Source: EX4572-165 sp002254885
GTDB taxonomy: Archaea; Thermoplasmatota; E2; DHVEG-1
Length of the DNA: 64,000 nucleotides
Assembly: GCA_029939595.1 (NCBI GenBank)
Contig: JAOZSQ010000004.1
Span: 1-64,000 of the forward strand
Direction: 5' to 3'
In this document: piece after piece, positions 52,932 to 61,755 of the stretch
How the letters are laid out: each line of letters starts with the position of its first letter
Position numbering within the stretch: position 1 is the stretch's first letter
The notes under the pieces: generated by a model
What the model saw: only the letters and a program-made list of their open reading frames with translations
Told to the model about the DNA's origin: nothing
Database searches by the model: none
Translations under genes and position numbers: made by a program

Positions 52932-54238
52932 AGTTAAGAGAGTTTCTATCTCATCTTGAAGAAAAAGGAAAACTTGTACGTATTACAAAACCTGTGTCTC
53001 ATGAATATGAAATAGCAAATATTATTTATTCATTAAATGAAAAACCTGTTATTTTTGAGAACGTAAAAGGATTTGATTATCCGGTTTTTGCAGGAATAAC
53101 CTCTGATCGGGACATTATTGCAGAAGGTATTGGTACAACAAAAGATAATCTTCTAGCTTCTCTTGTTGATGCGCTTCAAAATCCGGTGAAACCTGATATG
53201 ATAGAAAATGCTCCCTGTCAGGAAGTAATCATCAATGAACCAGATCTTTCAAAGTTTCCAATTTTACATCATTTAAATGGGGATGGAGGGAGATACTGCT
53301 CAGCAACTGTTGCAACCATTAAAGACCCAGATACAGGAAGAAATGTATCATATCATCGTTTGATGGAAATTGGAAAAAATAAATTTACAGCCAGATTAAT
53401 AAAAAACCGACAAACCCGGACAACCTATGATAAAATTGAGGGTGATTTAGAGATGGCGATCTGTTTTGGAAATTCTGTTGCCACAATGGTAGCAGCCTCT
53501 CTTGGACCACCATCAGGAGTTGACGAGTTTTCTATTGCAAATGCTCTTGATAAAACAGATCTTGTGAAATGTGTAACAAAAGATCTTGAAGTACCTGCAG
53601 ATTCAGAAATAATATTTGAGGGAAGACTTACAAGAGATTTAGATAACGAAGGGCCATTTGTTGACCTAACTGAAACAAGAGATTTTGTACGTCAAGAACC
53701 CGTCTTTGTCATTGATTGTATCACCCATAGAAAAGATGCAATGTATCAAGCATTGATCCCGGGACGTCTTGAACATAAAACATTAATGGGAATGCCAAAA
53801 GAACCAACAATATTTAATGAAGTAAATAAGGTTGTAGATTGTAAAAATGTATATGTAACAATGGGCGGGGGAAGCTGGCTACATGGTGTTGTTCAAATCA
53901 ATAAACAACATGATGATGATGCAAAGAAGGCAATTGATGCATCATTTGAAGGTCATAAAAGCATGAAACATGTTACAATTGTAGATGAAGATGTTGATCT
54001 CTTTGATCCTCTTGCAGTTGAATGGGCAATGGCCACACGATTTCAAGGGGATAGCGATATGGTTGTCAAAGTGGATCAATCAGGAAGCAGTCTGGATCCC
54101 TCTGGAAAACATGAAGAAGGCAAAAAAACCTTGACAACAAAAATTGGTTTCGATGCAACGATTCCAGGTCATGTTGATAAAAAGAAATATGAGATTGTAA
54201 AGTATCACAAAGTTGATCTAGATGATTACCTCCGGTGA
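52928..54238 (+). CDS. UbiD-family decarboxylase (anhydromevalonate phosphate decarboxylase)
   Basis: 436-residue prenyl-FMN-dependent decarboxylase. UbiD features are ENVKGFDYPVFAGI near residue 40, SYHRLMEIGKNKFTARLI (prenyl-FMN/Arg region) and NEGPFVDLTETRDF (catalytic Glu/Asp loop). In archaea with the modified mevalonate pathway this enzyme converts trans-anhydromevalonate phosphate to isopentenyl phosphate. The neighbours mevalonate kinase and aconitase-X make that role far more likely than ubiquinone-type substrates. It overlaps the next gene by 17 bases. Confidence 0.9.
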   Translation: MKLREFLSHLEEKGKLVRITKPVSHEYEIANIIYSLNEKPVIFENVKGFDYPVFAGITSDRDIIAEGIGTTKDNLLASLVDALQNPVKPDMIENAPCQEVIINEPDLSKFPILHHLNGDGGRYCSATVATIKDPDTGRNVSYHRLMEIGKNKFTARLIKNRQTRTTYDKIEGDLEMAICFGNSVATMVAASLGPPSGVDEFSIANALDKTDLVKCVTKDLEVPADSEIIFEGRLTRDLDNEGPFVDLTETRDFVRQEPVFVIDCITHRKDAMYQALIPGRLEHKTLMGMPKEPTIFNEVNKVVDCKNVYVTMGGGSWLHGVVQINKQHDDDAKKAIDASFEGHKSMKHVTIVDEDVDLFDPLAVEWAMATRFQGDSDMVVKVDQSGSSLDPSGKHEEGKKTLTTKIGFDATIPGHVDKKKYEIVKYHKVDLDDYLR

Positions 54239-54539
54239 AGGAAAATATAAGGTTACTCTTGAAGAAAAAAAAATCGGAAAGGATATTCTATACATATTAA
54301 ACGGGGGAGAAAAACCTCACATTGGATGTATTGTAATTTGTGAGGTAGGAGCGGATCCTCAAGTAATTTCATTAGGGTCTCATTTTGATCATATTGTTCT
54401 AGATCCTATTGCAAAAATGGGGTGTCAGAAATATAAAACAACCGTTGTTGCAATTGGTGGAATACATATCGATAATGCAACAAAAAAAGAAATTGATATA
54501 ATAATACATCATTGTAACTTCATTCAAAAGCAACTCTAA
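54222..54539 (+). CDS. Putative LpdD-like prenylated-flavin chaperone
   Basis: 105 residues, starting inside the UbiD gene. The sequence has two strand-rich parts: KYKVTLEEKKIGKDILYILNGG and HIGCIVICEVGAD, then VAIGGIHIDNATKKEIDIIIHH. This pattern and its position directly after a ubiD gene fit the LpdD-type proteins that help mature or supply prenyl-FMN to UbiD enzymes. I recognise the fold family only tentatively. No ubiX flavin prenyltransferase is in the window. Confidence 0.6.
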   Translation: MITSGEGKYKVTLEEKKIGKDILYILNGGEKPHIGCIVICEVGADPQVISLGSHFDHIVLDPIAKMGCQKYKTTVVAIGGIHIDNATKKEIDIIIHHCNFIQKQL

Positions 54540-54742
54540 CAACTTTTCATTTGCTCCTTGTTATCTTATCTAAAATCTATTGATTGATATCTCGATTTAA
54601 TTAAAATGATTTCAATTTATTATTAAAGATATGATAAATAGATTTATAAGAGGATATATTTTCTCATTTTTACTATTCTTTCATATGATAAAAAATATGT
54701 ACATCTAAATGTGAACTAAAACCAATAAAAGAGTTTGATATC

Positions 54743-55930
54743 ATGTATTTAAATAGAGATGAAGAGGCAATATTAAATGGGGAAAATGGCGAAGTAATGC
54801 AAAGGTTATTTCGACTGCTTGTTAGACTTGGAGAAATATATAATGCAGAAAATATGATTCCTGTGGGCTCTGTTCAAGTGGCCGGAGTTTCATATAAATC
54901 CGTTGATGACCCCGGTCTTGCATTTTTAGAGGATCTTTCGAAACAAAACGCAAAAGTAAAAGTCCTCACATTTTTAAATCCAGCAGGAATGGATCTTGAA
55001 GCATGGGAAGAAATTGGTTTTCCAAAAGATTTTGCAGAAAACCAACTACGAATCATGGATGCATTTAAAAAAATGGGCATAGTAATCACCTCAACATGCA
55101 CACCATATCTGGCAGGAAATCTCCCTCGTTTTAGAGAACATATCGCATGGTCAGAATCATCTGCTGTGAGTTTTTCAAATTCTGTGATTGGTGCACGAAC
55201 AAATAGGGAAGGAGGACCTTCTGCACTTGCAGCAGCAATATGTGGTCGAACACCTAATTATGGACTTCATCTATGGGAAAATCGTCAACCAACCATTGCA
55301 ATTCATGTTGATGCGGAGTTGAAATATGCAGCAGACTATGGTGCACTAGGGTATCATGTTGGAAAACAAATCAAAAATAAAATCCCATATTTTACAGGAA
55401 TTAAAGATGCAAACACCGATCTTTTAAAGGCACTTGGTGCGGCAATGGCTGCATCTGGTGCGGTAGCTCTCTATCACATAGAAGGTTTAACACCTGAGGC
55501 AGATCTTGTAGAATCAAAAGATCTGGAAAAGATTACAGTAAGCAAGAATGACATTTCAGACACATATAATACCTTAAATAAAGGATCTGATCCCGATATT
55601 GTTATTTTAGGTTGTCCACATGCATCACTCCGAGAGATAGCGACATTATCTGAAAAGGTATCTGGAAAGAAATTAAAAAAACCAGTATGGATCTGTACAT
55701 CTCGAATGATGAAGGAAGCATCTAATCGCATGGGTTTTACACAGATTATTGAAAATGCAGGTGGAAAAATTGTTGCAGATACTTGTATGGTTGTATCGCC
55801 TATTGAACAGATGGGATTCAAAAAAACAGGAGTAAACTCTGGAAAAGCTGCAAACTATATGCCAGGTTTTTGTAAACAAGAGGTTGTGTATAAGAATATT
55901 GACGATCTCATAGAGGAGGTTTTAGAATGA
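54743..55930 (+). CDS. Aconitase-X large subunit (phosphomevalonate dehydratase)
   Basis: 395 residues. Together with the small subunit it forms a 4Fe-4S hydro-lyase; in archaea AcnX dehydrates 5-phosphomevalonate to trans-anhydromevalonate phosphate. Cluster-type cysteines are C119 (TSTCTPYL), C291 (LGCPHAS) and C348 (ADTCMVV). The substrate region AWSESSAVSFSNSVIGARTNREGGPSALAAA is intact. It starts 203 bases after the LpdD-like gene and overlaps the small subunit by 4 bases. Confidence 0.94.
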   Translation: MYLNRDEEAILNGENGEVMQRLFRLLVRLGEIYNAENMIPVGSVQVAGVSYKSVDDPGLAFLEDLSKQNAKVKVLTFLNPAGMDLEAWEEIGFPKDFAENQLRIMDAFKKMGIVITSTCTPYLAGNLPRFREHIAWSESSAVSFSNSVIGARTNREGGPSALAAAICGRTPNYGLHLWENRQPTIAIHVDAELKYAADYGALGYHVGKQIKNKIPYFTGIKDANTDLLKALGAAMAASGAVALYHIEGLTPEADLVESKDLEKITVSKNDISDTYNTLNKGSDPDIVILGCPHASLREIATLSEKVSGKKLKKPVWICTSRMMKEASNRMGFTQIIENAGGKIVADTCMVVSPIEQMGFKKTGVNSGKAANYMPGFCKQEVVYKNIDDLIEEVLE

Positions 55931-56310
55931 AAGGCAGGATGATTTCACCGGGGAAAGCAGAAGGAGAAGCCATTGTGTCTACTGAACCTATTGGATTCTA
56001 TGGCGGTATTGATATAAACACAGGAATTGTCATTGAAAAAGGTCACATGCTTGAAGGACAAAGCGTTAAAGATAAAATCCTAGTTTTTCCAAATGGAAAA
56101 GGATCAACTGTTGGATCCTATGTTATTTATGGTATCGCAAAAAACAATGTTGGACCAAAAGCAATTATAAATAAGGAAACAGAAACCATTGTTGCAACAG
56201 GTGCCATTTTAGCAGGTGTACCATGTGTCGATGGAATTGATATTGATCAAATTAAATCAGGAGACATTCTTGAAGTTAATGCTGATGAGGGTGAAGTAAA
56301 TATTAAATAA
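55927..56310 (+). CDS. Aconitase-X small subunit
   Basis: 127 residues, equal to the swivelling small subunit of AcnX. The motif GKGSTVGS (residues 57-64, Ser60 the likely active-site serine) and AIINKETETIVATGAILAGVP are typical. It begins in the last codons of the large subunit, so the two are co-translated. Kinase, dehydratase and decarboxylase together give three successive steps from mevalonate to isopentenyl phosphate. Isopentenyl phosphate kinase, HMG-CoA reductase and IDI are not in the window. Confidence 0.94.
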   Translation: MKGRMISPGKAEGEAIVSTEPIGFYGGIDINTGIVIEKGHMLEGQSVKDKILVFPNGKGSTVGSYVIYGIAKNNVGPKAIINKETETIVATGAILAGVPCVDGIDIDQIKSGDILEVNADEGEVNIK

Positions 56311-56439
56311 ACCTTGATTTGTCACTTGAAATTTATTGAAAATGATATTGAGTTCATACAGAATAATTTCATCTAAAAAACTTGTTTATTTTGAGGAAAT
56401 TTCAATGGAAAATTAAAAAAAAGGAAAATATGTGAAAAA

Positions 56440-57630
56440 CTAATTAAATAGTTTTTCAAACATTGAAAATTGGGAAAATAACCATTCAAAGAACGGATGT
56501 GAATATGCTTTTCCTTTTGGAACTGATACTTTTAACCAAGTCCAATCGGTTTCGGCCCCATCAGGATCTTTTGCCTTCACTTTAATAATAAAAGTCCCTT
56601 CTTCATCCCAAATATGAGTCTCAGAAATAGTTTGCCCTGAATTATGTGGCCCAATCCAACCTGAATCCGTACCATCACCCCAATCAATAAGATAAGAAAC
56701 ATCATCGCCATCTGGATCAGACGTACGAATGTCATACTCATAAGATTCACCAGGTTTGCCATTTTCCGGTCCGGTTATTGTTGGTGCTTCTGGCGGCATA
56801 TTTGGAAGTTCTTCATTATTTGTGATACTAATATCAATGTTAACAATTCCTTCATCTGCCCATTCAGCACTTAATATAAAATCAAGATCATGAACATCAC
56901 GTTCTGCACACACTTCAATTAAATCTCTGTGATATGATGATCCAGCACCACCTCCAACAACAGCTTGATAGCCCCCATCATAAAATGCAGAGGGATATCC
57001 TGCAAGATTGAAATCACCAATTCGTGAACTTGCTAAACTGCTTTCATCTGTAACCATATCAATATAATAAAATGGATAGTCTCCACTCTTATAGACACTA
57101 TTTAATTCACTTGCCATATATGGACAATATTGGCACCAAGTTGCAGTTGCTACTTCACAGAAAATTGTATGAGTAAATTCTTCGTTTTTAACATTTTCAT
57201 CAGTCTGACCCGGTTCACATCCAGCTGCTGCATCAACGAAATATGTTTTGTAAGGTCTTCCCTCTGGTGGATCTCCATATGCAGTATGTTTAGTAGGATT
57301 AAATATTGCTGCAAATATCATTACATTTCCTTCTTCAACATCACCTTGCCAAGTAATTGAATCAGTATACGTATCAAGATATGCAATTTCGACATCATCA
57401 TTAAAAGCATAATCCATAAAAGCATAGTGATATGGTGCACCATTATACATGTCCCATCTAGATTCAATTTCAGCGATATATATACGAAGATGACCCTTGT
57501 ATTCGCTACCCATTGACATTGTGTCAGTAGATATTTTTTTATTGTTTTCAATTGATAATGAACTTATTGCAGGTACAATTAAAAGTGAAATTGTACACAG
57601 GATAATAATTTTTTTTAGATTTATTTTCAT
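56440..57630 (-). CDS. Exported thioredoxin-like protein with PKD domain
   Basis: 396 residues. A signal peptide (1-25) is followed by an unrecognised domain (about 40-150). Next comes a thioredoxin-fold region with EVATATWCQYCPYMASEL (a C-x-x-C, CQYC) and GYPSAFYDGG (the cis-Pro loop; about 155-225). A C-terminal PKD domain has LIDWGDGTDSGWIGPHNSG (about 285-375). The protein could form or isomerise disulfides in exported proteins. The PKD domain is very similar in sequence to that of the C25 peptidase (WGDGTxxGWxGP), suggesting a shared targeting or binding module. Confidence 0.8.
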   Translation of the reverse strand: MKINLKKIIILCTISLLIVPAISSLSIENNKKISTDTMSMGSEYKGHLRIYIAEIESRWDMYNGAPYHYAFMDYAFNDDVEIAYLDTYTDSITWQGDVEEGNVMIFAAIFNPTKHTAYGDPPEGRPYKTYFVDAAAGCEPGQTDENVKNEEFTHTIFCEVATATWCQYCPYMASELNSVYKSGDYPFYYIDMVTDESSLASSRIGDFNLAGYPSAFYDGGYQAVVGGGAGSSYHRDLIEVCAERDVHDLDFILSAEWADEGIVNIDISITNNEELPNMPPEAPTITGPENGKPGESYEYDIRTSDPDGDDVSYLIDWGDGTDSGWIGPHNSGQTISETHIWDEEGTFIIKVKAKDPDGAETDWTWLKVSVPKGKAYSHPFFEWLFSQFSMFEKLFN

Positions 57631-57706
57631 ACTTTTGTCCCCAATATTATAAAACGATTGTTAATTATTTAAATTTTTCCTATTTATATTTATAAATTGT
57701 ATTGAA

Positions 57707-58999
57707 TTATAGAAAAGCTCTCATGCTCCACATTGTTCCAACTCCATTTAATTCAACAGTATGTTCGCCTTCATCATCATTCCAAGAGATGGTACCAGAT
57801 GCGATATTTCTACCTATTTTCATCCCAACATAAGTTGGAAATTTCCATATTTTTTCATATGATTGATCAAAAGTAAGGTCCATATTCAAAGAAATATCAA
57901 ACGTATTTAACAAAGGTTGAGTTAAACCAGGTTGCCCATTCAAATTAATTTTTTGAGGCATGGAAACAAAGGTAAATATTTCTTTATCAGACGTTATTAT
58001 CTCAGGGTTTATGTTGTTTAGAGCAGTGATAGTATCACCCGAATTTGTAGTTAAAATAAGTGTTCCAAAAGGATTGATTTCTGATACTTTTGTTGAAATA
58101 TATTGGGGATTATTATAATATGAAGTGAAATATAAATTCCAGCCATTATCAAGAGCTATATGTGTCCAATCCCATCCATTAATTAATCCTTTCGTTACTA
58201 GATTTGGTGACCAGGTATGTTCATGATGACCGATTCCATGTACTAAGTGGGTGACTTCATTTATAGATACAGTTCCTGTGACATTACAACCCATGAATAC
58301 ATAACTTGCCAGGTTTCTATTTGTTTTATCAAATGAATTTTCACCAATAGTCCACATTGCATCAAAAGGTGCAAAGAATCTTAAATCCAGTGTAATGTCA
58401 TTATTTTGATCAATATCTTCATCTTCTATGTGAATAAACCATTCAGGTGATTCGCCTTCTACCCAGGAGTTTTCAAATGTGACACTGACACCAGGTGTTT
58501 TTGCTTGTAGAGTTGGTTGTTTAAGAATTCCTAATCCTCGTTCCTTATTAATTACACCACCATATTCTTCTCCATTTGGCCCATGAAGTGTGACAATCAT
58601 CATATCTGGTTTTGATGTGCCTAAAAGATCGCTTCGTGCCATGTGGTTAAAGCTGATTGATGCAACCCATCCTGCCAAATCACTATTTTCATCAAAGACA
58701 ACAGAATAATACCACCATTCACGAGAGACACTCATTTTATCGTAGTGCAAGCCCTCATTCTCCGGGGAAACAGATCGCATATATCCTGGAATTATTGATT
58801 CTGGAGGGACTATTGGTTCAATGATTGGTTCATCTGGTTCACTAGGTTGCATTTGTTCAGAAGATGGGGTGATAATGTCTTCAAGTTCAGGAGAAATACT
58901 TCCAGATCTCACAAGTACAATACCAGCTATCACTACAAGTACAACAACAATGATAGAATCAATTTTTGAAATTTTTATTTTTTTTGTAAATGAGATCAT
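57707..58999 (-). CDS. Membrane-anchored AttH/CrtC-like lipocalin-type protein
   Basis: 430 residues. An N-terminal helix (about 15-33) is followed by an acidic Pro/Glu linker (about 35-70) and then a beta-rich body. MSVSREWWYYSVVFDENSDLAGWVASISFN and GIGHHEHTWSPN with WDWTHIALDNGWNLYFTSYY correspond to the AttH/carotenoid-hydratase (CrtC)-like double lipocalin fold. Enzyme activity is not certain; the carotenoid role is not implied. It is monocistronic and divergent from the citrate operon. Confidence 0.75.
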   Translation of the reverse strand: MISFTKKIKISKIDSIIVVVLVVIAGIVLVRSGSISPELEDIITPSSEQMQPSEPDEPIIEPIVPPESIIPGYMRSVSPENEGLHYDKMSVSREWWYYSVVFDENSDLAGWVASISFNHMARSDLLGTSKPDMMIVTLHGPNGEEYGGVINKERGLGILKQPTLQAKTPGVSVTFENSWVEGESPEWFIHIEDEDIDQNNDITLDLRFFAPFDAMWTIGENSFDKTNRNLASYVFMGCNVTGTVSINEVTHLVHGIGHHEHTWSPNLVTKGLINGWDWTHIALDNGWNLYFTSYYNNPQYISTKVSEINPFGTLILTTNSGDTITALNNINPEIITSDKEIFTFVSMPQKINLNGQPGLTQPLLNTFDISLNMDLTFDQSYEKIWKFPTYVGMKIGRNIASGTISWNDDEGEHTVELNGVGTMWSMRAFL

Positions 59000-59217
59000 G
59001 AATTTTTCGCTATATCATTTTTATTTTACTATATTTATATAGATTTCTATACAGATATTACCGGACATATAATGGAAAATATTCATTTCTCCATAAAAAA
59101 AATAGATTGATCGTATCTTATTTTAATGGATGGATGGCAATTACTAATCAAGGAAATCTTTAATAATAACAGCAATATTTACCTCATTTTAAGATTAATT
59201 TAAGGGAGTTTATACCT

Positions 59218-59439
59218 TTGGTAGAAAAAAAAGAGATAGGAAACATTTTTTCAAAAGAATTACAATGGATTAAAGACAAAGATGTACAGGAAAAAGTAAT
59301 TACTGTTTGGAAAACCGCAGCAGACCAAGGAAAATGGAAAACATTTGATAAAACCCCTTTCACATTTCTATTTAAAAATTCTGGAAAACTAGCAGATCAT
59401 ACAAAAAGGATAACAAATTTATGGGGGAATAATGTATGA
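59218..59439 (+). CDS. 73-residue protein, first gene of the citrate-cleavage operon
   Basis: It starts with TTG, preceded by AAGGGAG. It is soluble and Lys-rich, with helical charged segments. The family is not recognised with confidence. It weakly resembles the N-terminus of HD-domain hydrolases (pattern ending KLADHTKRITNL), but stops where the rest of that domain would begin. It does not look like the citrate lyase acyl carrier CitD: no Ser-containing attachment loop is visible. Its stop overlaps the citF start by 4 bases (ATGA), so it is translationally coupled to CitF and may be a subunit or assembly factor. Confidence 0.7.
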   Translation: MVEKKEIGNIFSKELQWIKDKDVQEKVITVWKTAADQGKWKTFDKTPFTFLFKNSGKLADHTKRITNLWGNNV

Positions 59440-60932
59440 AAGTGAAAAATGCAGCTGGAAAAGAAATTGAAACTAGTATTTCAGGCCAATCATTCATACC
59501 TTTTAAAGGCGGAAAAAAACACAATAGAGATTCAAAAATTGTTAGAGACATTGAAACGGCTCTTAGAAAATGTGGTTTTAAGTCCGGAATGACAATCTCA
59601 TTTCATCATCAACTAAGAAATGGGGATTATGTTGTTAACAACACGTTTGAAGCGATTAAAGACATAGGGTGTAGAGACCTTCGGCTCGCTCAAACAGCTT
59701 TATTTAATGTCCATAAACCAATAATTAATTACATAAAAGATGGTGTTGTCACTAGAATTGAAGGGAGTGTAAATGGCGTTGTTGGTGATTTCATATCCAC
59801 AAACAATCCATTAGAATCACCTGTGATATTACGCTCACATGGTGGAAGATGGGGGGCAGTGAAATCAGGAGAACTCCATCCAGATATCGCAGTTATTGCT
59901 GCATCAGCAGCAGATTGTAGAGGAAATGCAACAGGACTTATCGGAGAAAGTGCTTTTGGAAACATTGCTTATTCTCCAGTTGATGCGTGGCATGCGGATA
60001 AAGTTATTATTGTTACAGATAATATTGTGAATTACCCAAGTCCGTTTCGTGAAATATATGAAGGTCTGGTGGATTATGTCGTTGAAATTGATCAAATAGG
60101 AGATCCTAATAAAATTGTAAGTGGTTCTTTGAAAATAACAGAGGATCCAATGAAATTAAACATTGGAAAAAACTGTGTTGATCTGATGGAAGCCGCAGGA
60201 ATTGTAAAGAATGATATGATTTTTCAGGCAGGAGCAGGTGGTATTTCTCTTGCTGCATTAAAGTATCTGGGTCAACGTCTTAAAGAAAAAAACATGGTTG
60301 CAGGATGTTCAACAGGTGGACTTACAGAATTTATTGTAAACATGTACAATGACGATATATTGAAACAAGTAAATACCTGCCAGTGTTTTGATACAGTTGC
60401 AGTTGATTTCGTGAGAAATCATCAAGAAGCGATTTCTACAATTGGAGAATATTCAGATCATACGATGAAAGGAAGAAATACAGATAAGCTAGATGCTGTA
60501 ATTCTAGGTGCAACAGAAGTTGATACCCGTTTTAATGTGAATGTAAACACACATAGCAATGGAAAAATGCTACATGGGATTGGAGGTCATCAAGATGTAT
60601 CAGCCACTGCAAATCTTACTATTATAACCGTTCCAGTGTTTCGAAAAAGTAATCCTATTGTTCGAGAACTTGTAACAACGATTTCAACACCTGGCGATAT
60701 CATTGATGCAATTGTTACAGATAAGGGTATTGCAATTAATCCAAAACGAAAAGATCTAATAGATAAGGTTTCAGGGAAGGTTAAGATTGTGGATATTGAG
60801 GATTTGAAAAACATTGCATATGATGAGACAGGTGGCCCAATAGAGTCAGTAATTGGAGATGAAATTGTTGGTATTACAAAGTATTTTGATGGAACGGTTC
60901 TTGATAATATTTATCGGGTATTGGGGGATTGA
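59436..60932 (+). CDS. citF: Citrate lyase alpha subunit (citrate CoA/ACP-transferase)
   Basis: 498 residues. Landmarks of CitF and related family-I CoA transferases are SFHHQLRNGDYVVN, GLIGESAFGNI, MIFQAGAGGISLAALKYL, GATEVDTRFNVN and the C-terminal GIGGHQDVSATANLTI. In citrate lyase this subunit moves the acyl-carrier group from acetate to citrate, giving a citryl thioester. No citD (carrier), citE (lyase beta), citC, citG or citX is adjacent. The next gene encodes a citryl-CoA lyase of another fold. The simplest reading is that free CoA serves as the carrier. Confidence 0.9.
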   Translation: MKVKNAAGKEIETSISGQSFIPFKGGKKHNRDSKIVRDIETALRKCGFKSGMTISFHHQLRNGDYVVNNTFEAIKDIGCRDLRLAQTALFNVHKPIINYIKDGVVTRIEGSVNGVVGDFISTNNPLESPVILRSHGGRWGAVKSGELHPDIAVIAASAADCRGNATGLIGESAFGNIAYSPVDAWHADKVIIVTDNIVNYPSPFREIYEGLVDYVVEIDQIGDPNKIVSGSLKITEDPMKLNIGKNCVDLMEAAGIVKNDMIFQAGAGGISLAALKYLGQRLKEKNMVAGCSTGGLTEFIVNMYNDDILKQVNTCQCFDTVAVDFVRNHQEAISTIGEYSDHTMKGRNTDKLDAVILGATEVDTRFNVNVNTHSNGKMLHGIGGHQDVSATANLTIITVPVFRKSNPIVRELVTTISTPGDIIDAIVTDKGIAINPKRKDLIDKVSGKVKIVDIEDLKNIAYDETGGPIESVIGDEIVGITKYFDGTVLDNIYRVLGD

Positions 60933-60940
60933 GTTTTATT

Positions 60941-61717
60941 ATGGATCCATGGAAAACAAAGATTACAAAGGTTGAACCAAATCATCTGGTTACTTGTGGT
61001 TATCGACAAGAGGATTTAATTGGGAACATCCCGTTTTCACATGTCGTTTATCTCCTATTGAAAGGTGAACTTCCTAGTGAAAAACAAGGGAAAATGATGG
61101 ATGCAATTCTGACTGCATGTATAGATCATGGAGTAACTCCCCCTTCTGCAATGGCAACACGGGTGGTTGCATCTGGAGGTGTCCCACTTCCCACAGCAGT
61201 TGCAGCTGGTATATTATCAATTGGTGATGCCCATGGTGGAGCTATTGAAAAAGGTGCAAAATTCATGCAGCAAGGAATACAAAGGATGAAACAAGAAGGA
61301 TTAACAATTGAGGAAACAACAAAATTACTTGTCTCTGAAAGCAGAGAGAAAAAACAACGTATCCTTGGTTTTGGTCATCGCATTCATACATCTGATCCAC
61401 GTACACAACGTTTGTTTCAACTTGCTGATGAATTAAACATAAAAGGAAATCATGTTTTACTAGCAAAATCTATCGAAAAAGAACTAAAGGAAGTAACGGG
61501 AAGACAACTCCCAATCAATGTAGATGGAGCAATTGCAGCAATTATTTCAGATATGAATTTTGATTGGAAACTTGGAAAAGGTTTTTTCCTTATTGGAAGA
61601 GTTGCAGGTCTTACCGCTCATACATATGAGGAACAGACAATGTTCAAACCAATGAGGAAAATGTTTACAATAAATCATGAATATAATGGTCAAGATGAAA
61701 AAACACTTGAAAGATAA
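60941..61717 (+). CDS. Citryl-CoA lyase (short citrate-synthase-fold protein)
   Basis: 258 residues from ATG 60941 (chosen because the TTG at 60929 has no spacer after GGGGG). It keeps the citrate synthase triad: His98 in GDAHGGA, His146 in GFGHRIHTSDPR and Asp195 in INVDGAIAAI, plus the C-terminal GRVAGLTAHTYEEQ. Length matches the short citryl-CoA lyase (Ccl, about 260 residues) rather than full citrate synthase (about 370). It would split citryl-CoA into acetyl-CoA and oxaloacetate, or run in reverse. The family assignment among short citrate-synthase-like proteins is by size, motif and context. Confidence 0.85.
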   Translation: MDPWKTKITKVEPNHLVTCGYRQEDLIGNIPFSHVVYLLLKGELPSEKQGKMMDAILTACIDHGVTPPSAMATRVVASGGVPLPTAVAAGILSIGDAHGGAIEKGAKFMQQGIQRMKQEGLTIEETTKLLVSESREKKQRILGFGHRIHTSDPRTQRLFQLADELNIKGNHVLLAKSIEKELKEVTGRQLPINVDGAIAAIISDMNFDWKLGKGFFLIGRVAGLTAHTYEEQTMFKPMRKMFTINHEYNGQDEKTLER

Positions 61718-61755
61718 TAGAAAAAAATAATTATGAAAAACGGAGGTTAATAAAC

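Noticed and set aside
59218..59439. CitD acyl carrier protein
   Set aside because: No attachment-type serine loop and no resemblance to CitD; the length (73) is also shorter than the usual 95-100.
60941..61717. Full citrate synthase
   Set aside because: Only 258 residues, lacking the N-terminal part of citrate synthase; the size and citF context fit citryl-CoA lyase better.
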